A stretch of 64,000 nucleotides of DNA from the NCBI RefSeq assembly GCF_014873535.1, contig NZ_JADBEF010000001.1:7812001-7876000 (forward strand), given 5' to 3'. Positions 25,534 through 33,704 of this stretch are shown piece after piece. The stretch's first letter is position 1, and each line of letters starts with the position of its first letter. This DNA comes from Nonomuraea africana (GTDB lineage Bacteria > Actinomycetota > Actinomycetes > Streptosporangiales > Streptosporangiaceae). The notes below the pieces were generated by a model that was not told where the DNA came from, searched no databases, and was given only the letters and a program-made list of their open reading frames with translations. A program made the translations under genes and the position numbers.

Positions 25534-25855
25534 GACGTACCTCCGGCGTACCAGCACCTCTCTCGATACCTGGCCGCTGCCCTCAACCGTCGCCGACGAA
25601 CTCCTGTGACCACCTCTCTTGCACGGATCCTTCCTGTTCGGGCAGACCTCGGATGGAGAGCGCCCGTGCCGTCCTCCGGAGCTGCTCGCGCGCCCATGCC
25701 CTCGGCGGTAGGCGGGCGCGCGCCGTTCATGGTGGCCGTGCCCAGGCCGCGGCTAATCTGGGGCGGCGCCTACTGGCAGGCCCGGCTATCAGAACGTGCC
25801 GAATGGCGGCGGGGGCGGCCGGTCCCTCGATACTCCGCAACCGGGATGGGCGTGG
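25534..25855. other. Intergenic stretch without a recognisable gene
   Basis: About 320 bases between the small SDR-linked gene and the end of the TetR gene. Open frames exist in several phases but are arginine/alanine-rich and resemble no family. The part before 25534 must contain the promoter of the SDR operon. I see no repeat or strong hairpin. Confidence 0.5.
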
Positions 25856-26437
25856 TCAGGTCCCAGATATCGCGAGCATTTTGATCGTGAAGTCGATTGC
25901 TGTGGCGAGCCGTTGGGGGTCGTGTCCGGCGCGTTCGCGTACGCGCAGTCCAAGCACCGTCGTGAACAGCAGCTCCACTGCGGCGTCGACGTCCGATGCG
26001 GCGGGCAGGTCGCCGTCGCGGATGCCGCGGCGTAGCAGTGACGCCAGGGTTTTCCTGGTGACTTCGAACGCGTCCTCGGTCCTTTGCCGGACCTCGGGGT
26101 CGGTGGTGCCGAGTTCGGCAGCCGTATTGACCACGAAGCAGCCGCGACCTGCCTCGTGGCTGATCATCCAGATCAACCACTCCCGCAGGATCTCGAGGCT
26201 GGGGCCGGGGGCGCTGAGCTGCTCTTCGGCTTGCGTGGACTCCGTCGCCCGATAGTGGTCCAGCGTCCGCAAGAACAGTGTGCGCTTGTCGTTGAAGGTG
26301 CGATACAGGCTGCTTTGCTTGAGTCTGAGCTCGGCGCCCAGGTCGCGGACGGACGTGGCGTTGTAGCCGCGACGCCAGAACAAGTCGGTCGCCTTGGCGA
26401 TCACGTCTTGCTCGTCGAACTCCCTGGGCCGTGCCAT
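25856..26437 (-). CDS. TetR/AcrR family transcriptional regulator
   Basis: 193 residues from the ATG at 26437 (MARPREFDEQDV); a second ATG three codons upstream is possible. The N-terminal HTH is clear: VIAKATDLFWRRGYNATSVRDLGAELRLKQ... YRTFNDKRTLF. The C-terminal helical domain with REWLIWMISHEAGRGCFV resembles AcrR-type ligand-binding domains. It is divergent from an MFS exporter and two copies of a palindrome lie between them, so it probably represses that exporter and itself. Confidence 0.88.
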   Translation of the reverse strand: MARPREFDEQDVIAKATDLFWRRGYNATSVRDLGAELRLKQSSLYRTFNDKRTLFLRTLDHYRATESTQAEEQLSAPGPSLEILREWLIWMISHEAGRGCFVVNTAAELGTTDPEVRQRTEDAFEVTRKTLASLLRRGIRDGDLPAASDVDAAVELLFTTVLGLRVRERAGHDPQRLATAIDFTIKMLAISGT

Positions 26438-26459
26438 GGTCGCCACTCTACCAACGTTG

Positions 26460-26475
26460 TGGAGCGACCGTTCCC
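26460..26475. promoter_or_regulatory. Imperfect copy of the TetR operator
   Basis: TGGAGCGACCGTTCCC matches 13 of 16 positions of the perfect palindrome 38 bases away. It lies 22 bases upstream of the TetR start codon, suited to autorepression. Confidence 0.55.
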
Positions 26476-26497
26476 GTATTAGGGTTTGCCGTCATAT

Positions 26498-26513
26498 GGG
26501 AGCGATCGCTCCC
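26498..26513. promoter_or_regulatory. Perfect 16-bp palindrome, likely TetR operator
   Basis: GGGAGCGATCGCTCCC is fully self-complementary and sits 23 bases before the MFS start codon, between the divergent regulator and exporter genes. Binding by the adjacent TetR protein is an inference from position and symmetry. Confidence 0.65.
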
Positions 26514-26536
26514 GAATGAGAGAGGGGAGATTCGAC

Positions 26537-27730
26537 GTGACGGCAACGGACCCTACGACGACCGGGCGAGACGCGTCAGCGAAGAATCATTGGATCGCGG
26601 TGTCCGCCGTGGCCTTCGGCACATTTCTCCTGGTGACGGCCGAGCAGCTCCCCATCGGGCTGCTCACCCCCGTCGGATCGGCACTGTCGGTTTCTGAGGG
26701 GGCGGCGGGTCTGATGGTCACGGTCCCCAGCATCGTCGCCGCCGTCGCGGCGCCGGTGGTCCCGGTACTCGTCGGCAGGATGGATCGCCGGCTCTTGCTC
26801 GTCGCCTTGATGGGGCTCATGACGCTCGCCAACCTGGCCTCTGCCCTGGCCCCGAACTATCCGCTCCTGATCACCGCCCGCGTGCTGGTCGGGGTGGCGA
26901 TCGGCGGGTTCTGGGCCATCGCCGGCGGTCTGGCCGTCCGGCTGGTCCCCGCCCCGCTCGTGCCGCGGGCCACGTCGATCATCTTCGGCGGCGTCGGGGC
27001 AGCGAACGTTTTCGGCGTCCCCATCGGCACAGTGATCGGCGGGCTGGCGAACTGGCGGCTCGCGTTCGGCGCGCTGAGCGCGCTCGCCCTGGTCGTGCTG
27101 GTCGCCTTGCTGGCCGTGCTGCCGCCGTTGACCGCTGCTCAGCCCGTCGGCCTGCGGCGGCTGGCCGACCAGTTCCGCAACCAGGGCGTCCGGGTCGGCA
27201 TCCTGGCGACCTTCCTGATCGTGACCGGCCACTTCGCGGCCTACACGTTCATCAGCCCCGTGCTGCAGGATCTGTCCGGCATCGACGCGCAACTCGTCGG
27301 GCCTCTGCTGTTCGGATTCGGCATAGCGGGCGTCGCAGGGAACTTCATCGCGGGTGCCGCCGTGGCGAAGCGGCTCCATCGCACGGTCCTCACCATCGCC
27401 GCCGCCTTGGGGGTGACCGTGCTGCTCTACCCCATAGCAGGGCTCACCGCCGCGGGCGGAGTGGCGCTGCTCGTCGTCTGGGGCCTGGTGTACGGCGGGG
27501 TCTCCACGAGCCTCCAGACGTGGATGATCAAGTCCGCGCCACAAGCGGTCGAGGAAGCCTCCGCTCTGTGGGTGGCGGTGTTCAACCTCGCGATCGGTCT
27601 CGGCGCGCTGGCCGGCGGCACAATCGTCGATGCCCTGCCACTCCAGGGCATCCTCTGGCTCGCCGGCGTTCTCGTCCTGGTGGCCGGGCTGGCAGTGTGG
27701 AGTGCACGCCGAAACGACAGCCTTAGATGA
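26537..27730 (+). CDS. MFS efflux transporter (DHA1-like)
   Basis: 397 residues, about 12 membrane helices, from a GTG at 26537 with GGGGAGA 6 bases upstream. The N-terminal half (FGTFLLVTAEQLPIGLLTPV, then LVGRMDRRLLL after TM2 and RVLVGVAIGGFWAIAGGLA in TM4-5) is typical of AraJ/NepI-like drug or nucleoside exporters. Paired with the divergent TetR gene and its operator. Substrate unknown. Confidence 0.88.
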   Translation: MTATDPTTTGRDASAKNHWIAVSAVAFGTFLLVTAEQLPIGLLTPVGSALSVSEGAAGLMVTVPSIVAAVAAPVVPVLVGRMDRRLLLVALMGLMTLANLASALAPNYPLLITARVLVGVAIGGFWAIAGGLAVRLVPAPLVPRATSIIFGGVGAANVFGVPIGTVIGGLANWRLAFGALSALALVVLVALLAVLPPLTAAQPVGLRRLADQFRNQGVRVGILATFLIVTGHFAAYTFISPVLQDLSGIDAQLVGPLLFGFGIAGVAGNFIAGAAVAKRLHRTVLTIAAALGVTVLLYPIAGLTAAGGVALLVVWGLVYGGVSTSLQTWMIKSAPQAVEEASALWVAVFNLAIGLGALAGGTIVDALPLQGILWLAGVLVLVAGLAVWSARRNDSLR

Positions 27731-27874
27731 CCCATCTCGCCGATCTGCGTCGATCACGTTTGCTGCGCATCGAATTCGGATAGGGCCCCCGTACCAACCC
27801 GTCGACTGGTTCTCTCACACGATGCTGGAGGTCAGCGGCGCCGCCGGGCGACGCTCGCGGCGTAGCCAGGGCGG

Positions 27875-28141
27875 GTGTTCCCCGCGGCTTGGGCCCATTC
27901 GGTGGCGGTCGAGATATGCACGCCGAGGATCGTTCTGCGAGGGAACTCCGGCTCGGGCAAAACCAGCGTGGCCCTGGCTCTCAGGGCGGCGTACGGCAGG
28001 CGGGGCCTGGCCGTCATCGGGCTCGAGCGCGACCTTCTGCGCGGCGGCTACGAGACCGTCATCGGCCACGACAGCTCGCTGGAGGAGACGGTCCACCTGA
28101 TGGTGTCCAGAACCTGGCCTGGTCTGACCGCTGACCGCTGA
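27875..28141 (+). pseudogene. P-loop kinase gene with its middle deleted
   Basis: An 88-codon frame reads PRIVLRGNSGSGKTSVALAL, AAYGRRGLAVIG and then jumps directly to LLRGGYETVIGHDSSLEETV. In the small-kinase family with the start VLRGNSGSGKTSVA, the first block (P-loop, then IGQDNLRR) and the last block (LLPGGVE-IIG-DSSLEETV) are normally separated by about 110 residues that include the lid and catalytic residues. These are absent, with the frame kept. The remaining protein should be inactive. Confidence 0.6.
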
Positions 28142-28207
28142 CCGGGGCTGAGTGCGGGGTCCGAATGTCGCCAGCGTGGCCTTCGGCGTACCGGACAGAC
28201 TGCGGTC

Positions 28208-28651
28208 ATGAGCACGACGGAGCAGCGGGCCGACGACGCCTGGGCGGTTATGGAGAAGTTCTACGCGGCCGAGGCCGCGTACGTGGCGGCGGGCGGCTTC
28301 GGGACGTCGAGCTACGACGAGGTCGCCGCATACCTGGATCCCGAGGTGGTCCTGCACCAGGCGCCGGGGCTGCCGTTCACCGGAACGGGCACCTGGCGGG
28401 GACGTGACGGCCTGGAGCGGTTCCTGGCCACGTTCAGCGAGGTCTGGGAGTCGATGGAGTTCCTGGAGCAGGAGCACTGGGGTGACGCCGACACCGTCGT
28501 GGTGCGGAGCCTGGTGCGCTTCCGCTCCCGGGCCACGGGCCGGGAGGTCGACGCCCTGATCATGCAGCTGATCAGGGTGCGGAACGGCCGGATGCTCGAA
28601 TGCCGCCCGTTCTACTGGGACCCCGCCGCCATCGCCGACGCCTGCGCCTAG
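28208..28651 (+). CDS. SnoaL-like/NTF2-fold protein
   Basis: 147 residues: MEKFYAAEAAYVAAGG, PEVVLHQAPGLPFTGTGTWRG, FLATFSEVWESMEFLEQEHW, VVVRSLVRFRSRATGREV and MLECRPFYWDP. This alternation of a helix hairpin and a curved sheet, with the WRGRDGLERFL segment, matches the SnoaL/NTF2-like fold used by small cyclases, isomerases and binding proteins. Specific activity unknown. Overlaps the end of the convergent gene by 4 bases. Confidence 0.75.
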   Translation: MSTTEQRADDAWAVMEKFYAAEAAYVAAGGFGTSSYDEVAAYLDPEVVLHQAPGLPFTGTGTWRGRDGLERFLATFSEVWESMEFLEQEHWGDADTVVVRSLVRFRSRATGREVDALIMQLIRVRNGRMLECRPFYWDPAAIADACA

Positions 28652-29022
28652 CTGGTTCTCAGGTGCACCAGGTAGCCCACGAACTTCCGGTCGCCCAGGT
28701 TCTTCGTCCACCTTTCGGCGCTCTCCACGGGCGACAGCACGGCAGAGCCCTCGACGGCGTACATGGTCGGGGAGGTCGCGCCGGGCTTCGGCGCGTAGGC
28801 GCAGTGCACGGCGCTGATCGCGGTCACCACGGCCTCGGTCACCGGGGTGTCGGCGGGGACGAGGTGGTGATCTTCGGCCTTGTCGACTCTCACGTCGCCC
28901 AGGACCGTGGCCAGCCAGTCGCGGTCGGGTTCGCCCAGCTTCCACGACACTCGCGACCCGACGCCGAACGGATCGCCACAGCACTGCATCTGCCAGTCAT
29001 CGACCCACACGACCAGATCCAT
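28648..29022 (-). CDS. DUF6578-like protein
   Basis: 124 residues from the ATG at 29022. The start MDLVVWVDDWQMQCCGDPFG and the SRVSWKLGEPDRDWL segment match the uncharacterised family I know as DUF6578. A double cysteine (CCGDPF) is conserved in that family. Longer in-frame starts up to 29163 add basic, non-family residues and are less likely. Function unknown. Confidence 0.65.
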   Translation of the reverse strand: MDLVVWVDDWQMQCCGDPFGVGSRVSWKLGEPDRDWLATVLGDVRVDKAEDHHLVPADTPVTEAVVTAISAVHCAYAPKPGATSPTMYAVEGSAVLSPVESAERWTKNLGDRKFVGYLVHLRTS

Positions 29023-29382
29023 GGGGCAAGTGTGCCGCATCTCCACGGGCCGAGCGGCTTCTTCCCTCCTCGGTAGTTCGCCCGGATCTGTTACGCGGCG
29101 GCGCGGCGCCTCGGTGGCCAGGTCGAACGGGATACAGCGCCGGGGCTTCCACGTGACGGTCATCGTCCACCGAGGGCGGCGCGTGGCCGTCCTCGGTCAT
29201 CCTTACCGCCGTCCGACGGCTCGATGTCGGTCACCTTCGTGGAGACCCCGGCGCTGCGGGAGAGTCCGCGTCCGCCGGTTGCTGGAGCTGGTTGGAGCGC
29301 CCGCTGTCGCGCACCGACCTGTCCGCTCTCACGTCGCGAGGCTCGCCCAGCTCTTCACCTACCGGGACTGACGGCGGGCGCG
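29023..29382. other. Intergenic stretch with a possible gene remnant
   Basis: About 360 bases between the DUF6578-like gene and the cholesterol oxidase stop. On the plus strand a frame ending in TGA at 29369-29371 reads RVRRLLELVGAPAVAH, then RPVRSHVARLAQLFTYRD, which looks like the helical C-terminus of some protein, but I cannot name a family and no start is apparent. Otherwise nothing is seen. Confidence 0.3.
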
Positions 29383-30990
29383 TCAGAGGTCGGTGGAGAT
29401 GATCTTTTCGATGTTCCGTTCGGCGAGCGCCGTGATGGTGACGAACGGGTTGACGCTGGTGTTGCCGGGGATGAGCGCGCCGTCGATGACGTACAGGCCG
29501 GGGTAGCCGGTGAGGCGGCCGTAGTTGTCGGTGGCCTTGTTCAGCACCACGCCGCCGAGCGGGTGGTAGGTGAGGTGGTCGCCCCAGATCTTGTAGGTGC
29601 CGAAGAGGTCGGTCCGGTAGATCGTCCCCTCCTTCGCGTTGATCTTGTCGAAGATGGTCTTGGCCATGTCGATGGACGGCTGCTTCCAGGAGGTCTGCCA
29701 GTTCAGGTCGACCGTGCCCGTCGCGGCGTTCCAGGAGAACTGGGCGCGGTTCGGGTTCCTGGTGATCGACAGGTAGAACGAGGCGTAGGTCTCGATCCCG
29801 GTGGGCAGCGGGGCGATCTCGGCGAACGCGCCACCGGCCGTCCAGTTGTCGATGCCGGAGCATGGAATGGTCGACTGGAGCTTGCCGGTCGGGTCCCACA
29901 TGTGGTTGGCGCGGCCGCACATGACGTTGCCGTTGTCGCCCCACTCCTTGCCGACCGCGTCGTTCAGCCGGGGCAGGACGCCGGTGGCCTTCAGCTTGAC
30001 CAGCAGCTTGCTGGTGCCGACGCTGCCGGCGGCGAAGAAGACCCGGTCCGCGGTCACGGTCTTGGTGGCCGTGGTGTCACCGTTGGTGTTGATCTGCTCG
30101 ATGACGACCGTGTAGCCGCCGGCGGCCGCGGGGGCGACCGAGGTGACCTTGTGCAGCGGCGAGATGGCGACCCTGCCGGTGGCCTTGGCCCGGGCGAGGT
30201 AGGTCTGCTGAAGAGACTTCTTGCCGTGGTTGTTGCCGTAGAGGATCTCGCCGGCCAACGCCGACTTGGTGACGGTTCCGGCCGCCTCCTGCTTCATGTA
30301 GTCCCAGTCGTACACGTCGGGCACGAAGACGAACGGGAAACCGGACCGCTGGGCGTGCTTACGGCCGACCCTGGAGTACTGGTAGCAGGCGGCGGAGTCG
30401 AACCAGATGGGGTCCACGGTGCCGACCCCGAGCCCGGCGTTGGCCCGCGGGTAGTAGGTGGCGTACATCTCGTCGGCGTTCACCGACGGGAGGACGGCGG
30501 CGAAGTTCTCGCGCTTGGGCGTGACCGCCATGCCGCCGTTGACCAGCGAACCGCCGCCGACGCCCCGGCCCTGGTAGACCGTGATGCCGCTGAAGTCCTC
30601 GGCGTCCAGGATGCCGGTGTAGCGGGTGATGTCCCTGTCGATCGGGAAGCCGAGGAAGAAGTTGAGCGGCGCCTTGGTCCTGGTGCGCAGCCAGTACGAC
30701 CGGTGGTCGGGCTGGAGTGTGTTGCAGAAGATCTTGCCGTCCGGGCCGGGGGTGTCCCATGCCATGCCCATCTCGATCAGGTGCACGTCGACGCCCGCCT
30801 GGGCGAGCCGCAGAGCGGCGACGGAGCCGCCGTACCCGGTGCCGATCACCAGGGCGGGGACGTGGGCCCCGCTGGTGATCGGAGCCGCCGGGAGGGTGGC
30901 GTGCGCCTGGGCGGTGGCGCGACCCGCCAGGGCCGCGACGCCTAAAAGAGAACCGGTTCCAGCGATGAATCCACGGCGCGAGATGCTCAT
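29383..30990 (-). CDS. Secreted cholesterol oxidase, class I (GMC type, FAD)
   Basis: 535 residues from the ATG at 30990, with AGAGG 8 bases upstream. A Tat signal (SRRGFIAGTGSLLGVAALAG) precedes the FAD fold (VIGTGYGGSVAALRLAQAG) and QGRGVGGGSLVNGG. The catalytic residues of class I enzymes can be placed: Glu in FAEIAPLP, His in TYHPLGGV and Asn in TSVNPFVTI. It oxidises and isomerises 3-beta-hydroxysteroids such as cholesterol to the 4-en-3-one with oxygen. It is the last gene of a three-gene operon 16 bases after the AhpD-like gene. Confidence 0.9.
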   Translation of the reverse strand: MSISRRGFIAGTGSLLGVAALAGRATAQAHATLPAAPITSGAHVPALVIGTGYGGSVAALRLAQAGVDVHLIEMGMAWDTPGPDGKIFCNTLQPDHRSYWLRTRTKAPLNFFLGFPIDRDITRYTGILDAEDFSGITVYQGRGVGGGSLVNGGMAVTPKRENFAAVLPSVNADEMYATYYPRANAGLGVGTVDPIWFDSAACYQYSRVGRKHAQRSGFPFVFVPDVYDWDYMKQEAAGTVTKSALAGEILYGNNHGKKSLQQTYLARAKATGRVAISPLHKVTSVAPAAAGGYTVVIEQINTNGDTTATKTVTADRVFFAAGSVGTSKLLVKLKATGVLPRLNDAVGKEWGDNGNVMCGRANHMWDPTGKLQSTIPCSGIDNWTAGGAFAEIAPLPTGIETYASFYLSITRNPNRAQFSWNAATGTVDLNWQTSWKQPSIDMAKTIFDKINAKEGTIYRTDLFGTYKIWGDHLTYHPLGGVVLNKATDNYGRLTGYPGLYVIDGALIPGNTSVNPFVTITALAERNIEKIISTDL

Positions 30991-31006
30991 GTGCTGATCC
31001 TCTTGA

Positions 31007-31519
31007 TCACAGCGAGTCTTTTCGCTTGGCGGAGGGTGATGAACCGCTGGGCAGCACGCATACGGTGTCGAGGCCCAGCACATGGTTGAGCCGGCCGAAC
31101 GCCAGCCAGGAGCCGATGCTCATGCTCAGTTCCACGATCTCGAGCTGGCTGTAGTGCGCGGTCATCCGGGTCCAGAATTCGTCGTCGAGGCCGTGGTGAT
31201 CCAGGGCGTACCGCTCGGCGTACTCGGCGGCCAGCCGGGTGCGGTCGTCGAAGGCGTCGGTGGTACGCCACTGGGCCACGGCGTCGGCGAACTCCTCCTC
31301 GACCTGCTGCCCGTCCCGTTCGGTCCGCCAGTCGAGGCAGAAGACGCACCCGTTGATCTGCGCGATCCGCAGCCGCGCGGCCTCGAACTCGCGGAGTCCG
31401 AGGGTCGTGTGGGCGTACACCGCCATCGAGAACTTCGAGGCGGCGATCCCGATGCCGGGGACCATCTCGCCCCACACGTACTCGATCGCGTCCCTTCCCT
31501 CAGGGATGTCGATCCTCAT
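31007..31519 (-). CDS. Carboxymuconolactone decarboxylase/AhpD-like protein
   Basis: 170 residues. The helix-CxxC-helix core is visible as RIAQINGCVFCLDWR, with C58 and C61, preceded by the KFSMAVYAHTTLGLREFE segment usual for AhpD-fold proteins. These act as peroxidase partners or decarboxylases; role here unknown. The ATG overlaps the stop of the upstream dehydrogenase-like gene by 4 bases. It sits between that gene and the cholesterol oxidase, suggesting a redox function in steroid use (inference). Confidence 0.82.
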   Translation of the reverse strand: MRIDIPEGRDAIEYVWGEMVPGIGIAASKFSMAVYAHTTLGLREFEAARLRIAQINGCVFCLDWRTERDGQQVEEEFADAVAQWRTTDAFDDRTRLAAEYAERYALDHHGLDDEFWTRMTAHYSQLEIVELSMSIGSWLAFGRLNHVLGLDTVCVLPSGSSPSAKRKDSL

Positions 31520-32595
31520 GGCTGCTTCCTCCCGAGTTTGCCGACCGCGGGGCGGAGCGGGACGTCGAGCGCGTCGTAGAGCCCGGGTTCTGCGGCCACG
31601 AGCCAGTCGATGGCACCCACCAGCCGGCCGACCGCGGTGGCGTTCCCGCCCGCGGACCGGTTGCCGTCCTCGTCGGTGGCCTCGACCGTCACCTCGATGC
31701 GCGGACGGCCCTCGATGATCACCCGATGCGCCCCGTCGCCGTCGGGCGGCGTCGGCCAGTCCGGCGCGCACGACGGGTGGATGCGGGTGACGTGCTCGAT
31801 GACGATGCGGGGCTCGCCCTCGACGATGCCCTGCACCTCGAACCGCACCGCGCCCTGGGTGCCCGCCGCGAACTCGCCCATCGTCCTGGTGATCACCGTG
31901 GCGTCGAGCGGGCGCCGGTCCAGGGCCTCGCGGATCTCGTCGAGCTCGACGCCGAGGGCCCTGGCCATCAGCCGTACCTGCCCGCCCCAGACCATGGTCG
32001 GAACCGTCGGCGCGAGCATGGGCGGCTCGTAGTCCATCGGCTGGCCCATGCCGACGATGTACCGGACCGAGTCCTCCTGGTCGTAGGTGGTGTAGTCGAA
32101 GATCTCCTGACAGCGGATCACGTCCACGGTGCCGCCGAGCCCGCTGATCAGCAGCGGCAGGACGTCGTTGCCCCAGCCGGGGTCGACGCCGGAGACGAAC
32201 AGCGAGCCGCCGCCGTCCTCGATGGCTGCGAGTACGGGTTCCCGCAGCTCCGGCGGGGCGTTGCGCTGGTCGTAGAGCGCGTAGAGCGACGGCGTGACGA
32301 CGACGGCTCCGGCGCGGATCGCCCTGATGATGTCGGCGAGGGCTCCGTCGGGGCGAATGTCGCCGGACGCCGCGTACACCACGGCCCGCGGACCGGCGGC
32401 CAGCACGGCGTCGATGTGGTCGGTGGCCGCGACTCCCAGGTCGCGGCCGAGGCCGCCGAGTTCGCCCGCGTCGCGGCCGACCTTGTCGGGGTTGTGGACG
32501 AGCACGGCCGTAAGTTCCAGTGCCGGGTGGGCCTCGACGGCACGGATGGCCGCACGGCCGACATTGCCGGTACCCCAGACAATCGTGGACACCAT
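31516..32595 (-). CDS. DapB-like NAD(P)-binding dehydrogenase family protein
   Basis: 359 residues. The N-terminal Rossmann motif is IVWGTGNVGRAAIRAV (GxGxxG at 8-13), with VVYAASGDIRPDG and VSGVDPGWGNDVLPL further on, as in the dihydrodipicolinate-reductase N-terminal-domain proteins found in actinobacterial catabolic clusters (also annotated as amine dehydrogenase-like). It is too long and lacks the substrate loop of true DapB, so lysine synthesis is unlikely. First gene of the operon with AhpD-like protein and cholesterol oxidase. No ribosome site is seen; a TACGCT box 6 bases upstream would make the mRNA leaderless (inference). Confidence 0.75.
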   Translation of the reverse strand: MVSTIVWGTGNVGRAAIRAVEAHPALELTAVLVHNPDKVGRDAGELGGLGRDLGVAATDHIDAVLAAGPRAVVYAASGDIRPDGALADIIRAIRAGAVVVTPSLYALYDQRNAPPELREPVLAAIEDGGGSLFVSGVDPGWGNDVLPLLISGLGGTVDVIRCQEIFDYTTYDQEDSVRYIVGMGQPMDYEPPMLAPTVPTMVWGGQVRLMARALGVELDEIREALDRRPLDATVITRTMGEFAAGTQGAVRFEVQGIVEGEPRIVIEHVTRIHPSCAPDWPTPPDGDGAHRVIIEGRPRIEVTVEATDEDGNRSAGGNATAVGRLVGAIDWLVAAEPGLYDALDVPLRPAVGKLGRKQP

Positions 32596-32606
32596 GGGCG
32601 GAGCGT

Positions 32607-32620
32607 AGCAAGCGCTTGGT
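32607..32620. promoter_or_regulatory. KstR2-like operator (AnCAAGnnCTTGnT)
   Basis: AGCAAGCGCTTGGT fits the published KstR2 motif AnCAAGnnCTTGnT at every fixed position, and its core CAAGCGCTTG is a perfect palindrome. It lies 11 bases upstream of the first start codon of the cholesterol oxidase operon. KstR2 is a TetR-type repressor of sterol-ring catabolism in mycobacteria and rhodococci. Related TetR proteins bind similar sites, so the actual regulator is not certain. Confidence 0.6.
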
Positions 32621-32646
32621 TAGGTGTATAGGGCCGTCGCGGCGGG

Positions 32647-32820
32647 CTACGGGTCCGGAGCCGAGGGCGGCATCGGAATGAGCTCCATGATCGAGTCCCG
32701 CACCATCGCCAGCACCCACAACACGCCCATGACGAGCCCGGCGGTCACTACGAGGATCACCACGAGCAGCGCCACCACGGTGCGCCAGGAGGGCGGGGTG
32801 CGGCGCTGGTGCGTCATCAT
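32647..32820 (-). CDS. Small single-helix membrane protein
   Basis: 57 residues from the ATG at 32820 (a second ATG follows directly). A basic start (THQRRTPPSWR) is followed by one hydrophobic helix (VVALLVVILVVTAGLVMGVLW) and a short tail rich in proline. No clear ribosome site. It lies 51 bases upstream of the cholesterol oxidase operon on the same strand. Function unknown. Confidence 0.45.
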   Translation of the reverse strand: MMTHQRRTPPSWRTVVALLVVILVVTAGLVMGVLWVLAMVRDSIMELIPMPPSAPDP

Positions 32821-33158
32821 GCCGTCAGCAAAGCAGGCGGACGGCCGGCCTACCAGCCGGCTGCCTTTTCGCCGGGCACCCTCATCCGCTGACGTTCCTG
32901 CGCCTTCTGGAGATCCGGCGACATGGTTCACGCAGCACCACCGGTGATGCCCGGTGACCGGCTTCTACGGCTCCACCGTCAGCCTGCGGCGCTGCTCGGT
33001 GACCGGCTTCTACAGCGCCATCGCCGGGTGATCAGGCTCGGTCCCCAAAGCCACCTGGGTTGACGGCCTGGGGTCCCAGCGAATCGGCGCTGGGCGCGAA
33101 CTTCCCTCCCCTGCATGGCGTCTACCTCTCCGCAACCAGCGATTCACCAGGAGTGATC
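32821..33158. other. Intergenic stretch with an in-frame 17-bp direct repeat
   Basis: About 340 bases before the lipoprotein gene. CGGTGACCGGCTTCTAC occurs at 32952-32968 and again at 32997-33013, 45 bases (15 codons) apart. The plus-strand frame through it reads VTGFYGSTVSLRRCSVTGFY and stops, so the repeat may be a scrap of a repeat protein. The rest shows nothing recognisable. Confidence 0.35.
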
Positions 33159-33704
33159 ATGCGCGTTATCGCTGCACCACTCGTCTCGATCGTTCTCGTG
33201 CTCACCGCCTGCGGGACCCCTACCGTCACCAGCACGCCGGACAGCGCATCCGCGACGCCCGCAGCATCAGCTCCGAGCGCCGAGAAGGCCGCCAAGGTCG
33301 GCAGCACAATCACGCTCCAAGGCGCCGACGAGGCACTCAAGGTCGCTGTGAAACTCTCCAAGGTGCTCACCAAGCCGGCTGCTGCCAATGAGTTCAGCAC
33401 GCCACAGGACGGTCACCGCTTCTACGCTGTCGAGCTCGTCATGAAGAACGTGGGGACCGGCGCCTACAGCGACAGCCCAGGGAACGGCGCGTACGTCATC
33501 GACAGCGATGACCAGCAGTACAGCAGCACCATCGCGGACGTGAAGGGCGGCAAGCAGTTCCCCGGAACCGTGACCATCAGCGCCGGCGACAGCCGACGCG
33601 GCCTGGTGGTGTTCGAGGTGCCCAAGGCGGCGAAGATCGTCAAGTTCCAGTTCGCTCTGGACAGCGGGTTCGCCGACCAGAAGGGCGAGTGGACTCTCGA
33701 GTAG
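33159..33704 (+). CDS. Secreted lipoprotein, DUF4352/telokin-like
   Basis: 181 residues from the ATG at 33159 with AGGAG 5 bases upstream. A lipoprotein signal (RVIAAPLVSIVLVLTAC, lipidated C18) is followed by a Thr/Ser/Pro linker and a beta-sandwich: FYAVELVMKNVGTGAYSD, DDQQYSSTIADV, SRRGLVVFEVPKAAKIVKFQ. This strand order is that of DUF4352 immunoglobulin-like domains exposed on the cell surface. Function unknown. Confidence 0.8.
   Translation: MRVIAAPLVSIVLVLTACGTPTVTSTPDSASATPAASAPSAEKAAKVGSTITLQGADEALKVAVKLSKVLTKPAAANEFSTPQDGHRFYAVELVMKNVGTGAYSDSPGNGAYVIDSDDQQYSSTIADVKGGKQFPGTVTISAGDSRRGLVVFEVPKAAKIVKFQFALDSGFADQKGEWTLE

Noticed and set aside
29224..30945. 573-residue open frame antisense to cholesterol oxidase
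   Set aside because: Shadow; low-complexity Gly/Val/Arg composition and no family motif.
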